Shown: positions 13,440-25,667 of the stretch, one piece after another
How positions within the stretch are numbered: position 1 is the first letter of the stretch
Layout of the letters: the number at the start of each line of letters is the position of its first letter
NCBI GenBank assembly: GCA_037176705.1
Contig: CM073898.1
Coordinates: 36,769,488 to 36,833,487 of the forward strand
Length of the DNA: 64,000 bases
Direction: 5' to 3'
Source of the DNA: Molossus alvarezi
Taxonomy: Eukaryota; Chordata; Mammalia; Chiroptera; Molossidae
Translations under genes and position numbers: made by a program
The notes under the pieces: model-generated
What the model saw: only the letters and a program-made list of their open reading frames with translations
Told to the model about the DNA's origin: nothing
Databases searched by the model: none

Positions 13440-15534
13440 GAGGAATGTGTTTTTAACTATACAAGGTCCTGAGATTTTCCTTTTCTCTGTGGTGAAATCC
13501 TAGACAACTACATATTTTATTGTAGAATATATACTCACCATAAAATGCCTTAGTTGTTTCTTCAAATAGTTAAACGACCAACAAAGAAATGGATACTTGT
13601 TTAACAGAGGCTCATTGGAAGAAAAGAAAGGTCATGAAGATTTTAAAGCTAAGGAAATTCAAGCTATATAATTCTCATCATGAAAAAAGCTGGTGCTATT
13701 AATATATAGACAATTAGGGTTTCTATAAATTAAATTTTAATCAACATTTGTTTAGCAAAGATTTGTTTAGTTAAAGATTTCTTGGCAAGTTTCTGATATT
13801 ATGTTAGGTGTTTAAAATATTACAATGAACAAATATGGTCATCTTAGGAATAAGCTATGAACGTGTGCTGAAGTAAATATACTTTTGATAATTTCTGATT
13901 TGATATTTTGAGTAGTCAAAACCTATACACTTTGCTGTGAACCAAACCTGCCCTAAATAATATTTAATAACAAAAACCAAACAAAACTCTACACAGATTC
14001 TTGCTTCTAGGCTCTAATGGCCTAATGAAGTCATTTAAATGTAGTAGCTATCATTTATGACCTCAGAGAACAACCATTGCTGTAAGGGAAGCATGTTGTA
14101 TGATGTCAGTAACTATCACTTGGCAGATCCAAGCCTGATTAGAAATTATAGTTAGCATTAACTACAATATACTAGATGCATTGACCTTCATTTGTCTCCT
14201 TAGAAATTTCAAAAATCAATAAGATAAAATAAGGGAAATAACTGCTGATAGGCCTGTGCTGCATACTGCTGACCTAGGGATGTAACTTATTGCCCGGAAA
14301 TTGTTTTGGACTTATGGTCAGATGCTATTCATAGTGTAGCATGATTGAAATGTTTCCATAGATTTTAAATCTGAGTTGGGAGGAAAAACTTTCTTAATTG
14401 TTTATCTGAGACAAAACAGTTTTTTATTGTAAAATAGTTAAATGCTCTTATGATTTATAATGCTCAATCATCAAAATGTCATAAGTTCAGGTCTTTGAAC
14501 TCCATGGTGAATTTCTCACCAAAACCTATGTCAACATTCCTTCATTTTTATTTGCACTCTTCTACGCAGTACATATGACAGTGTTGAATCCTGGATTTTG
14601 CACTCTGAGCATATATTTGCTTTGGGAAGACTTTAAAGACAATGACTAAGAATACAAAGGGTAAAAAAAAAAAGGAATAGAAAGGTATAGAAAAGATGGT
14701 GTAATTATAACTACAATTCATTTATGTAGTAAACATAAAAAACTGTGTAAACCAGGAAGAAAAGAACAATTAGATATTTAGATAGAATATTATGTAGATA
14801 AATAGTCCAAGTAAGGGAATCATAAAGAATATAGTTAGTCCAGATCTTATTGTTAAAGAGCTGTAAGAGAAAAACACTGAACTATGGCCTTCATTTTCAT
14901 CTCAGATATGATTTCCAAAGCTCTTCACAATCTATGGCATTTAATATCTCTGAGGATCAAAGATGCTATAGTTTTATGATGGTAGTGGCAGGAGAGAGAT
15001 GGGAGAATTTATAGTGAAGAGAGCATAGGTTAACTTCAAAGAGCCTCCTAGAGGAGGTCAGTATTTTAAGAAGCATAGAGTAGTAGGAAAGAGGAATTTT
15101 AAAGGGGGAAGAGGCGACTTGCAAAGATATCCTAAATAATTTAACAGTCAGCCAAAAACGAATATTTAGAGCAGATATGTTACTATGTTTTTACATTTAT
15201 TTGCACGGTTGAAGATATGGCAGGTTACTCCCAATGCCAGCTTCTGGACTTCAGTATCTGGTATCTTAATCAAGACTCTGGCACCGACTAGCTTTTTGAC
15301 TTTGGCAGGCTACCTTAATTTTCCTGTGACCCAGTTGCTTTCCAGTTTGGTTGAGTGGAATCCAAATGGATGGTAGACTCTTATTTTGAAAATATTTTTG
15401 GTGATTTATCACATTTTTTAAAGATTCTAATTGGTTTAAGAACTATTTATTATACAGTATACTCACAATACTGTAGGCAGGTGTTCTAGGTGTTCAAATA
15501 ATAAATAAAAGCCATATTATAATATGGGAGGAAT
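13440..15534. other. Unique AT-rich stretch
   Basis: No gene or confident repeat. The frame at 15185-15376 (+) has no recognisable domain. Confidence 0.45.
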
Positions 15535-16015
15535 CTCAAGCAGTGGTTAAGAATAGCACCTCTAGAAGAAACAACCTGGATTCAATTGATGGCAGCAACT
15601 CTTTTTTTTGTTTTTGTTTTTAATATATTTTTTCTTTATTGATTTTAGGGAGAGAGGAAGGAAGAGAGAGAGAAACATTTATAAGAGAGAACATTGGCTG
15701 GCTGCCTCCGGCATGCCCCCCACTGGGGATAGGGCCCACAACCTGGGCATGTGCCCTGACCAGGAATCGAACTGGTGACCTCTTGGTGCACAGGTCAATG
15801 CTCAACCGCTGAGCCACGCCAGCCGGGCTGATGGCAGCAACTCTTAATGTTGACTCTAGGAAGTCAAGCTACATCTGTTTCCATTTCCTGCTTTACAAAG
15901 TGTTTTTAAAAAATAACAGCATCTAGGATTATTAAGAAAGTGAATTAAGAATAAATATAAAAAACTTAGAAGAGCACCTGGCATATAATAAGGGCTTAAA
16001 AAATGTTTAGCATTT
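15535..16015 (+). repeat. MIR SINE, split by a younger Ves SINE
   Basis: The left part has agcagtggttaagaatagca and cctggattcaat, the MIR head with its B box. The right part ends with agagcacctggcatataata, the MIR tail. The two halves are separated by the Ves SINE at 15604-15828, which shows relative age directly. Confidence 0.75.
15604..15828 (-). mobile_element. Ves-type SINE, subtype 2, inside a MIR
   Basis: A shorter subtype whose tail reads, on the plus strand, atattttttctttattgatttt followed by a GA-rich run; it lacks the gtgagga tail of subtype 1. Its head is at the right (gagccacgccagccggg). A perfect 17-bp target duplication, tgatggcagcaactctt, flanks it (15587-15603 and 15829-15845). 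Among the best-preserved copies, so probably fairly young. Confidence 0.93.
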
Positions 16016-16524
16016 TTATGGCTTAAACTCCAGAAAGAATAAAAAGAATTAACCAAAAACCAAATAGCAGTATTTATCATCAATAATTTGCTTTATAAGT
16101 AAATTTTCGAGTCCTTCTAAAGTAAAGGCAGTTATGCAGATCTTAGATCTTGTCCATTATTTACAGATTAGGAAATTATTACACACACTTAACAATGACA
16201 TGCTTGCTTTATCTCACAAAGCTGTTTTGCAGTAGACCTGAGGGAGCAGGATCTCTTCTTGTCTTTCCTAATTGCCCAATTTATATGTTCTTTTGCCAAG
16301 GGTTTCTCTGATTTGGAATAAGACTCTATTATTTAATTCATTCCTTTAAGGACGCCACAGAATACCGGCCTGATTACATGGCCACAGAGCAAACAAACGC
16401 ATTGGTGATCTTTTTCTGCTTGGTAGCTACCAGTGCTGGAATACCGCCAAATTAGCAGACGCTGGTCCCACCAGCCTCAGGGGTGATGCAAGTAATTCTA
16501 TAAAAACTCAGTAGATATTATAAG

Positions 16525-16695
16525 TAGCTACTTAAATTAAAATGAATTCAAATTAAGTAATGTTGCAAAGTGCAATTTCCTGGTCATACTAGCCACATTC
16601 CAATATTTGAGTAGTTACAGATGACTAATAGCTGGTTTGGGGCAGCACAGACTAGACCATTTCTATCATCACAGAAAGTTTTTTTTAATGGCTCT
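16525..16695 (-). mobile_element. hAT (MER5-like) DNA transposon fragment
   Basis: The phrases actagccacattccaat, cagcacagactagacc and tttctatcatcacagaaagt follow the order of the reversed MER5-type consensus as I remember it. The ends are eroded and no 8-bp duplication is visible. Confidence 0.6.
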
Positions 16696-17499
16696 ATATC
16701 CTGACCATGGTGAATGTAATAAGGTACCAGTGGCAAGCAATTAGCCATTCTCTCCTAGCAATATATTACCTCCTAGCTAATATCTTGCCTAATATTGCAT
16801 TCCACTCAGTTAGCTATTATAAATAAATATTAAATTGCATATGTCAATATTTACATGTATAACCCTAAGCATGTAAGCAAGCGCATAGTTCATAAAATAT
16901 TGCCAAGAAAGCAGGGTGCATAATTTCTCCAAAAGTTTCTGTTAAGATATTCATGATAAAAATAACCAAGCCATCAGGAATTTGTTTGTATTAAAAATCT
17001 AAAATTCATGCTGGAGACAAAAATGCAAAGGTATTAGAGCTAGCACCCTGACTGGCCTGATGAAAGAGCAAGAATATCAAGCAAATGGAAAAGTGAAAAA
17101 TCACTGAATATTTAGATGTGGGATAAAACCTGAAAAGCATTTACTCAATTAACTACCAAAAAAAAAAAATTGTTGCTGCCAAGTAGAGAAAAACTAAAAA
17201 TGTTCTAGTAAAAACAACATGGCAAATGGAAACTAATATTTAGCCCCTTATTAATTTGAAATGTATGGCATTGATATTCTCTTTATCTAATGTGCTATAC
17301 ATTTTTAACTTAATGAGCATAAAAGTACAACAAATAAAAACAAATATTTAGCATTTTTGTTATTAATTTAGGATTTTTAAAATGGCACTTTTTTTTCTTA
17401 CTCTAATGCGCTGTTATAAAATCTAAGCATAGAATATCTACAGTCTTATTTAAATATTATCTCTCTGCATGTTGAATTATTTATTCTCCAAAAGGTTAT
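16696..17499. other. Unique AT-rich stretch
   Basis: Nothing recognised apart from short A and T runs. Confidence 0.4.
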
Positions 17500-18190
17500 T
17501 AATTTATATATTTACTTAGTTATATATTTATTTGCTCAACAAATACTTCTGATCCTCTAACATGAGTCATACTTTGCTAGGTCCTGAGAGGACAACAATG
17601 AACAAGAGAAATCTGAACCTCCTCATGGAATTTACTACACTGGAAAGACTGACATTAATCAAATAATTGCTGGTGAATTTATAATTACAAAATGTAAAAG
17701 TGACTGTAATTTTTGTTCCATAAAACTGAATAAATACGGTTCCATGTATTCATGATACAGGAGACAACAAAAGGATTTTAGGGGAAAAGTATGAGTTTAT
17801 ATTGGGCATGATGATTTTGAGGACAATTTTGGTTAGTTTATGTGGGTATAAAAGGGCATGTCTTAGCTGGGGTGAGTTTATACTTGTGAATATAAACAAT
17901 CTTTCAGACAGGAGGAAGTAAAGAAGTACATCCAATGGAAGAGAGGATATCAAGAAGCAAAGTGTAGTCAATAATGTTGAAATCTCCTAAGAATTAAGAT
18001 GAGGACCAAAAAACATTCCTTAGATATGATGACATTTAAAAAAACAAACCTGTTAGTGACCGTATTAAGAGCTTTGTCTGTAAAGTTATGGAAGCAGAAG
18101 CCAGACTGGAGTAGGAGGGGAGACTTCAATACATACAGTCAACTTCTAAGAAATTTGACTGCAAATGGGAGTGAGGGAGTTAAGGCAACA
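17500..18190 (-). repeat. L2-like ancient LINE fragment
   Basis: On the plus strand, ctcaacaaatacttctgatc, then gctaggtcctgagagg and aacaatgaacaagag, then cctcctcatggaattta is the reversed 3' end of an L2-type LINE. The part after 17980, including gcagaagccagactggagt, resembles an old repeat I recall in similar context, but its assignment to L2 is less certain. Confidence 0.45.
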
Positions 18191-18419
18191 GAAAGTAGGA
18201 GAATGTAGCTCTGATAAAGGGTTGGTGTGTGTATACATGTTTGAATGTCAGTGAGACATTTCCAGTGAGTACATTGAAGAGCAGCAATCTGAAAGTGGCA
18301 ATAGGAAATGTAACTCTGAATTAAACTCATACACACACTAAGAATAACATGTTTGTACATTTTGACTCCTTTTATACTTATATCTATATTGCAATTTAGT
18401 CAAGGAGAAAAGTAATATA

Positions 18420-18510
18420 TCTAGTTATTCACATGAGAAAATGGAGGCTCAAAATATTAGGCAATTTATCTGGCAAAACCCTAGGTCTCTAGACTTCCCA
18501 TTTATTGCTT
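18420..18510 (-). repeat. Possible MIR or L2 fragment
   Basis: Contains acatgagaaaatggaggctc, a diverged version of the reversed MIR core. Short and old. Confidence 0.35.
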
Positions 18511-19307
18511 TTTTAATGGCCCAGGGTGACATGAGAACAGAAGACTAGATGAAAATATTGTCACAGAAGGAATGGAAACCTAATTTGAAACATATTTTGT
18601 TCTTTGCTTTAAAAGAAATGGAAAAAAAAAAGGAAATATAGTAAATAAAAGTCATATCAGCCTAACAGCCTACTAAGACATCTTAAGATGTGTTCTCTAT
18701 GAAATCATTTTGAAGTTCTGGAAGCAATACCTGTGCTTTTCTTAGGGTTTGTGTTTCTGAATCCTCTCTTATCTAACAAGTCCAGCTTCTTCTGATCAAT
18801 TACTTTCCATACCTGGTGTACAATACACATATTGTCAAGTAAAATTTGCCACTGTGGGTCTCAGATGACTATTTCCAGTAAAATACTTGCATGTTATATT
18901 CTTTGATGATCTAATTAATAAGATATTGAACCTAAGCATTTGCAAGACTCAGAGTATCGTTTCGGTTTTCTAGGTCTTCGCAATGCAGTTTTATTAATAA
19001 TTCACAATGGTGTGCTAAATAATGAAAGCTCCTGCTGGTGTCAGTCATGTCATCCAGCCCCAAACCTTCCCCAGACGTGGCATTGTTTGCTGTACACAAA
19101 TGCCATTGGCAGAACTCCACAGGAAAACACGTTCCTGCCAATCAAACCCCAGGAGTTGAGGACAACCTACTGATGGATCCACAGTGCAGATTCAATTCTG
19201 CAAAACATAAAGCTCCATGTAAATGTTTTCCAAAACAAAACGCGGTGGTCCAATATGGAAACGTAAATAAAAATGAATTAACTACACAATCATAAGTGTT
19301 TTTTTTT
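18511..19307. other. Unique stretch
   Basis: No gene recognised. The segment 18940-19200 is less AT-rich than its neighbours and is open for about 70-85 codons in three overlapping frames on both strands, so none is persuasive as coding. Confidence 0.4.
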
Positions 19308-19323
19308 AAAGTATGAAAATTTT

Positions 19324-19592
19324 GCCCTGGCTCAGCAGTTACAAAGTGAGCCTGTGGACCAAAGGATCTCAGGTTCGATTCAGGTCAAGGGTGCGTAGGT
19401 ACCTGGGATGCAGGTTCAGTCCCCAACTCTGGGCAGGGTCATGCGGAAGCAACCAGTAGATGTGTCTCTTTTACATGGATGTGTTTCTCTCCCTGTTTCT
19501 TTCTTTCTCTCGCTCTCTCTTTCTCCCTCCTTCCCTCTAAAAAATCCTCTGGTGAGGATTAAAAATAATAATAATAAATAAGTAAAAAATTA
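19324..19592 (+). mobile_element. Ves-type SINE, subtype 1
   Basis: The head is missing the cggtttgg portion (gccctggctcagcag). B box ggttcgattc at about 19371-19380. It ends with ctggtgaggatt and an A/T-rich tail holding an (AAT)n run. A perfect 16-bp target duplication, aaagtatgaaaatttt, lies at 19308-19323 and 19593-19608. Confidence 0.93.
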
Positions 19593-19782
19593 AAAGTATG
19601 AAAATTTTATTTGAGGAGAGAGTATACAGTGAAAAAGCACATCATCCACTATGACCAGGGATATATATGCTACATTATTTCCCATCTCTGATGTACTCAG
19701 GGCATCAGTATCTGACTAATTAGGACAAGAAATTAAAAAACAGGAAGAGAGTATATATTTTTCCAGAATGGCACTTCTGTAA

Positions 19783-19950
19783 AGCAGTAGTTTTCAACTT
19801 TGTCTATAAATCATCATTACTTGAGGAGCACTTTTAAAAGTCTACTGTCATCAGCAGAGATTCTAATTTGATGCACTGAAGGGTGGCCTGAGCATCAGAA
19901 TTTTTTCCTTTATTTCATATGATATGATTCAAATGCTATTGAAACTACTA
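19783..19950 (+). repeat. MER5-like DNA transposon remnant
   Basis: Contains agtagttttcaactttg, a cacttttaaaa segment, ggtggcctgagcatcagaa, in the order of the old mammalian hAT repeat that begins cagtggttctcaaac. Strongly diverged. Confidence 0.5.
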
Positions 19951-19959
19951 CAGTAAAAC

Positions 19960-20984
19960 CAACTTGCCAACAATATGAATTAAAAAGGGGAAAAGGTAGG
20001 TAGGTGGGTTTGTGTCTTCCAAAGTCTAACCTAAGTCAAGCAGTTGACCTGAATATGTATCTACATAAAAGAGGGCAAACTAAAATGGCTAATTACAAAG
20101 AGAGGTTTAGGACCCCAACTGGTAGAGGTTGGTTTCTTTTATTGATTGAGTTAAAAGTCCTCACCTTATAAAGTTACAGTACAGTGGGTAGACTTGGACT
20201 TCTGATGAGAACGTAATTCTGTTTCCTCTAGGCAAACTTTATTTTTGCATGTTTCTAGGACTTACAGATGCAACTTTTTAAGCCATATTTTTCATTCATT
20301 AGACCACTCTAATTTTCACTTTCCATTGTAGGATGAATAAATATCAGATCTTTGACAATAATTTGACAACCCTGCTCCAAATTGCAAGTACTTAGATGCT
20401 AAGTAATATTTTCTTGCTACCTTATGTAACCCAGCACTGAGCCATTCCCTGCCACAGAAGGCCGTAGATAGGGATGTGCATTCGCTGGTCTATCAACTCC
20501 AGGTTTCCAATAGTGACACCCATATTCTTTTAGATTTTTAAGATCTAAAACCCATATTTAATTATGTCATCCTCTTTACTCCCCAGAATCAATCTCCCGT
20601 TAAATCCCAGCATGCCTTCCTAGGAAATATCTTCAATTCTCCAGTTGCCTCCCCTTGCCAAGAACACATCCCGAAGCTCTCTACTGCTTTGTTGAGCACA
20701 CTGTGTTCATCTTGCATAGAATAAGAGTCAACATTTTAAAATTCAAATTTTACCATACTCTTCATTTCAAGAATTAATCATTGTTCTATAGCATGATAAA
20801 ACAATTCCCAGTAAAACTCAGTAAGCTCTTTTTTTACCATGTAGAGAAAGTTAAAGTATCTCAACTTCTATTAACGTGTACTTTGTCCCTTGAAAATTTC
20901 CCAAAGGAAAATTAATTCGTTTAGTTATTTGAAACCTGAAATCCCAGTCTTACACCCTACTTTATAATGTTACAATGTGGATAA
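19960..20984. other. Unique stretch
   Basis: No gene or repeat recognised. Confidence 0.4.
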
Positions 20985-21245
20985 CAGGAAGGACAAAGGT
21001 GTTGGAGTGAAATATATCTGGGTTCAAATGTTGGCTTCCTCGCTTACTTTGTGACCCTGAGCAAGTTTCCAAGTCTCTTCAAGTTCAGTTTTTTTTTCTT
21101 TTTGTTTTTAATAAAATGAGGGTTAATAAAATGCAACTTGGTAAATTGCAGTAAGGGTTCTGTGGGAAACAATTTTTCTCTGTATATTTGCTCTACCATA
21201 ATGCTTTGAATGTAGTAGGTCCTCAACAAATGGAAGCTCATATAT
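20985..21245 (+). repeat. MIR SINE
   Basis: Starts near ggaaggacaaaggtgttgg, passes ctgggttcaaatgttggctt (B box and following), ttactttgtgaccctgagca and ends at gtaggtcctcaacaaatgg. A near full-length MIR in the usual order, with a T-rich insertion at about 21089-21110. Confidence 0.8.
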
Positions 21246-22724
21246 TTTTTGGTTTATTCTTGTTATTTGTTAACATGCTTTAAAAAAAAATCTTATTTCT
21301 CTATAATGAAAAACCTTCACTTGGAAGAATATGGCAGTCTTTCTTCAGAGAGGTTAATTTCCTTTTGTAAGATTTAGAAACTGATGTCTAAGGTGTTATT
21401 TCTTCTTGTTTGCTGCAGAAGTTTAAACCAAAGGGAACATCAAAACTTTGTCTGGCTTTGTTTAATATATGTGGTAACTTAGAGATTCAAAGGATCTTTG
21501 CCTTTTAGCTTCCAAGTGAAAGAGGTTTGTTTGTGGTGTCTACAAAAGTAAGAACAAAATTTGCTAATTGGAAATTGAAAAACTTCGTCAATCAACAGAC
21601 CTTTGTTGGTAGGTTTTGATCACTGCAAAAGGAAGAGTTTTGCATTTGCCTAAACACATATGAAAGGCAATTTGTTACATTGCAAAAGAGCAGCAAAGGC
21701 TTCTGTTCTTCTCTTTGCTCTGAATATACTGTGAATAGAAAGAGAAGGCTGTTTACCAGCTCACTGGTAATAGCATTTTTGGTACAAAAGAAAAACCTAA
21801 AAAGACAAATTTATTTAGGTTTAAAATTATTCATGTTTGTTCTCCCAATCAAACACCACTTGGAACATATTCTTTGGTTCAAAATAGTAAAGAACCTATA
21901 TTGAGACAGAACCTATTTGCAACTGGGAGGAAACTATTATTACCACTGTGACCCTTCTCATTTTCCCTAGGACTATTTTTTCTATGTGAGAAATCAGAGA
22001 AGTCTGTACTGCTGGCTGGCAAGGAGCAGGCTGTGTACGTCAAGTGCTACTCTACGTAGGTGCCCAAGGAAACTGCTTTTGAGTTGACCATTTTATTTCA
22101 TTCACTTGTGTGTGTGTGTGTGTGTGTGTGTGTGCTATTTAAATTGATTTGGTTAACAGATGCCCTTAAAATTACTGAAATGGGAATGTGAGTCGAGAGG
22201 AGTGCCCACCTTCCCCCAGGAACTGTGTGTGGGAGTTTGAACCTGCAAGAGAGACGGGCACCCCATGGTGTGCCAGGAGACTGAAGGAGGGGTGACCCTG
22301 CGGCTGTAAGGATGAAGTCATTCCAGTTTGCACACTGAAATTCTTTAAACTCAGATGTTATTTAAAAGAATGGTAACAACAACATCAAAACCTTACCTGT
22401 GGCTTGTCTCCTCTTTCTCCATGAGATGCTATTCTTCAATCCCGGATTAATTTCCATAGTCATTGTAAAAGTCTCCATCACGCACAGACTCATATTATCG
22501 TCCATGTCTGCCTTTACTCTTCCTTTAAGCAGAGAAGCTCCTTTACACTGTGGTGCCAGCGTTACCCACGGCAGGCGTTAGCAAGGCGATTTGGAAACAT
22601 GCATGAAAAACTTAAGTGCATATACAAGAGATCTGTCATAAGAAAATAAATAAAATGTATTCAACAGTATGTGCACAAGGAGATTATTGAAATGTTAAGT
22701 ATAAATTAAGAAAAAAGACTCAGA
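21246..22724. other. Mostly unique sequence with a TG microsatellite
   Basis: A (TG)14 run lies at 22107-22134. On the minus strand about 22382-22570 stays open for roughly 60 codons and ends at a consensus-like splice donor (cag before gtaagg, near 22395). I recognise neither the peptide nor a matching acceptor, so I do not call a gene. Confidence 0.35.
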
Positions 22725-22925
22725 CAAGAGCAGGCTGACAGCTCTGGGGTGGGTGTAGGGGATGTGGAGGGACAGAGCCAACGGGAAAAAAAAGAGAAAG
22801 AACTCATGGACACAGACAACAGCGTGGTGATAGCAGGGGGTGGGTGGAGGTAGAAGAGGGTATGGGGGAATAAATGGTGATGGACAGTAAATAAATAAAC
22901 AAAACAATAAATAAAAGGATAAAAA
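22725..22925 (+). mobile_element. LINE-1 3' UTR fragment (5'-truncated)
   Basis: Reads catggacacagacaacagcg, a G-rich stretch, then gggggaataaatggtgatgg and an A-rich tail. This is the plus-strand version of the tail seen reversed in copy C (53.68-53.87 kb). It is the only young-looking LINE-1 piece on the plus strand. Confidence 0.75.
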
Positions 22926-23124
22926 GAGAAGATCCTAATGTCCTATTACCTGGGATTGGATAAATAAGTTTAGAATATAAAAAAATTGATATTGTGTAAT
23001 AATTCATATGATAATGTCTATATTTATTTGTATAGAAATGAATTTTAAGTATAAATATTAATTACATTTATAAAACAGTACATGAATTACATAATAACAC
23101 AGTATATGTTGAATGATCACATGC

Positions 23125-23129
<5 letters not shown>

Positions 23130-23156
<27 letters not shown>
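23130..23156. repeat. (TA)n microsatellite
   Basis: Uninterrupted TA dinucleotides for about 27 bases. Confidence 0.95.
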
Positions 23157-23243
23157 CAAGTTTATTTGCTTTTTTCTCCTAAAATTTTATACTGTTCCAC
23201 AATTATGTTCTATTCAGACAATGTGGGGGGGGGCATTAAAACA

Positions 23244-23452
23244 TTTTTTTTTCCTTTATTTTAGAGGTAGAGGAAGTGAGAGGGAGAGAAAGATAGAAAC
23301 ATCAATGAGAAAGAACATCGATTGGCTGCCTCCCACATGCTCCCCAATGGGGATCTGGCCCACAACCTGGGCATGTGTCCTGACCAGGAATCAAACCGGT
23401 GACCTCTTGGTGCATGGGCCAATGCTCAACAACTGAGCCACATCAGCCGGAC
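23244..23452 (-). mobile_element. Ves-type SINE, subtype 2
   Basis: T tract and cctttattttagagg at the left, head at the right (actgagccacatcagccgga). The B-box equivalent lies in ccaggaatcaaaccgg (about 23383-23398). No clear target duplication. Confidence 0.87.
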
Positions 23453-23589
23453 AGGAAAAGTATTCTTACAGTTAGGTACTCTAATTTATATTTGTGATCT
23501 AAGTTCCACAGTGGTGGGGATTTTGTCTTCATAAAAGCCCCCGTGATCATCACAGTGTTAGTGATATCTTCACATATGCGTGTAGTCCT

Positions 23590-24160
23590 TTTGTTACTGG
23601 AGTAAAGGGGTCTGTTTGCCTACACACATCTGGGCCTGATAAGACAGGAACAGGAGTTTGCAGCCAAGAAAGTAAGGGTTTGTTCCTTGGGGAAATGGCA
23701 CCCTGCCCAAAGTCACAGGTGAGCTGATGCTCAAAGACCAGGCTCCTCCATGGCTTCCAGATGATGAGCTAGATTGGGAAAAATCGTTTATCATGGTGAC
23801 CAAAGGAGTTAGGGCCGTGCTGGGTTGTGATCTCTACTGACTGGTCAGTGCTCGGGCAGAGGGTAGCTGATCATCACATCTGGTCCTGACGTCAGCCATG
23901 GCCTCACTCATCTGGTTGGTTCTACTTTCCTGGGTCTGGAGTTGAAACACAGCTGAGGCCTAGATGTCATCTTTAGTTTGAAGACAGTCTCTGTGGTCAG
24001 CAGGCCCGAGGCTTTGTTCCTAAGTTTGTTTCATGTTGACCAGGGTCTCACTGTCCTGAGGGCTTAATTATTGAGGGAGTGAGGCAGCAAGGAAGCAGGA
24101 GGCAGGCGAGTCAGGGTGCTGGATGAGGCCAGTTTGAATCAAAAGGAAAGAAAGGAGAAA
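23590..24160. repeat. Possible ancient LTR remnant
   Basis: Stretches such as gagtttgcagccaagaaagt, gatcatcacatctggtcctg and gtggtcagcaggcccgaggc recall an old ERVL-type LTR in antisense, but this is memory of text, not a verified match. No terminal repeats or target duplications were found. Confidence 0.3.
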
Positions 24161-24489
24161 AGGTCATATTAAAGAAGGGATGTTTCTACACAGTTACAAT
24201 TTGAAGGTGATTTTGGATTGTTTCTAGAAAGAATATCGATTCTCTGGCCATCCTCAAACTCGTTTCTGAAATCCCAAGAGAAGAAACTCTGGGATCACTG
24301 AAGAGTTTCAAACGGCACAGGGGTAAAATCCCGAAATCTGAGATTCATGTCGAAAGTTGCTTTGGCTCTGAGAACAGGCGTTGGGCCTTCTGGGGGCCGT
24401 CTCCTTGACTGTCCTGCATTTTATCTGTAATGTATTCTAAAGATCGCCCTCCTTGTCATTCCTTGCTTAAATCAAGCATATGAATGCCA

Positions 24490-24690
24490 GTCAGGAATCA
24501 GAGCCGCGATCGTCTGCGTGCATTTCACAGTGGGGAGAGCAGAGGTGAGAGCCCTGGCGGGATGAGCCTGATAATGAAGCAGGGCTCTTCCCCTCCGACG
24601 CGGCGCTGTGCGGGCCACCGCCCGCAGAGCATGACCTGCGCAGAGCAGAGCATCGGCGGCGACCTGAACATCTTAACGGCAAGATTGCTC
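24490..24690. other. CpG-rich block of unknown origin
   Basis: About 200 bases with many CpG dinucleotides (for example gcgatcgtctgcgtg and ccgacgcggcgctgtgcggg) inside a CpG-poor window. Both strands are open through it for 60-100 codons (plus 24484-24798, minus 24491-24682), as is common in GC-rich sequence. I recognise no protein, no LTR and no satellite. Candidates: a decayed promoter island, a piece of an endogenous retrovirus, or an exon. Confidence 0.4.
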
Positions 24691-25089
24691 AGAGTAGGTA
24701 TTGAATGCACCCTGAGCAGCAATAGAGTATACACCCAATGTAGTGTACAGGTGTGCGTGTCTCATCGTTTAAAAGAAAAGATAACCCTTCCCCACTAGTT
24801 ACTTTTGTTGAAATAAAGGGTGGTACCTCTCCTCTGGTAACGTGAGAAGATCTAGAGGCACAGCACACCTTCCAGTCAATGTCTGTTTTTTCTTTTCTTT
24901 TTTTCCTAGAGGCTCCGATCAGCCAGCACAACAACTGAACACTTTCCAAAATGGATTTGCAAGCCAACAATACGATTTGCGGAGGAAGCTTCTGTTAAAA
25001 AAGAGACAACAGGCCCCAACCACAGTCCCTTTGCTAAACCCCACATCAGCAAAACAAGGTTTATCACCTAACCTAATGGCAGTTCCTGG

Positions 25090-25312
25090 TCAGCTCTAGT
25101 GAGGTGATCCCCAGACAGACGCCCTCCTTCCCAAAGGGAACGTGACCTTGCCAAAAACAATCCGATTTCCCCTGTCCCATCCCCTTCTGGCTATACAAGC
25201 CTTCCCCCGAGATCCTTTGTATTTGCTAGATGCGATGCTGCTCGACTCATGAATTGTGGAATAAAGCCAATTAGATCTTTAATTTTACTCCGTTGGATTT
25301 TGTTTGTTTACA
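25090..25312 (+). repeat. Probable LTR 3' portion
   Basis: Has the layout of a retroviral LTR: a tataca-type box near 25192 (ggctatacaagccttcc), a polyadenylation signal aataaa at 25260-25265 followed by gccaattagatcttt, and a possible end in aca at 25312. The text around cgactcatgaattgtgg resembles a mammalian LTR I recall but cannot name. The 5' boundary is unclear; it may extend left past 24900, where a pyrimidine tract ending in tag (about 24890-24910) sits. Confidence 0.5.
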
Positions 25313-25317
25313 CTCCG

Positions 25318-25445
25318 TAAAACAAATATTCATCGAACATTTACTCATGCTATGCGCCTGGCCAGAGGGAGGGAGGGAAGAATGACAGGGTCTTCACCTC
25401 AATGAGTCTGTAGAAAATTAGAGGGATAACATTATTAATAAAAGC
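25318..25445 (-). repeat. L2 LINE fragment
   Basis: On the plus strand, aaacaaatattcatcgaaca, then atgcgcctggcc, then gtcttcacctcaatgagtct follows the reversed L2 3' end. Its left edge abuts the LTR-like unit. Confidence 0.55.
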
Positions 25446-25487
25446 AAAATCTATATAATAGCTTCTGGATATCTATTTCAAGGATAA

Positions 25488-25667
25488 GGGTGACTAGATT
25501 TAGCAGGTAAGAGTACAGGACACGCATTTACATTTGAATTCCAGATAGACCATGAATAATTGTTTTAGTATAGGTACATTTCAAATATGGCATAGAACAT
25601 ACTTATACTAAAAGTAATGTTGTTTCTCTAGAATTAAATGGATAGTCAGTATTTTATCCGACAGCTT
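25488..25667. repeat. Near-palindromic MITE-like element
   Basis: The two halves are diverged reverse complements around about 25585: the left arm has tttagtataggtacatttc and the right arm gaacatacttatactaaaa, and gggtgactagatt pairs loosely with the right terminus. This is the layout of old foldback DNA transposons in mammals. The family is not assigned. Confidence 0.55.

Noticed and set aside
24842..25099. An 85-codon plus-strand frame after a pyrimidine tract ending in tag
   Set aside because: The frame runs into the LTR-like unit and its peptide has no recognisable motif; the pyrimidine tract alone is not enough to call an exon.
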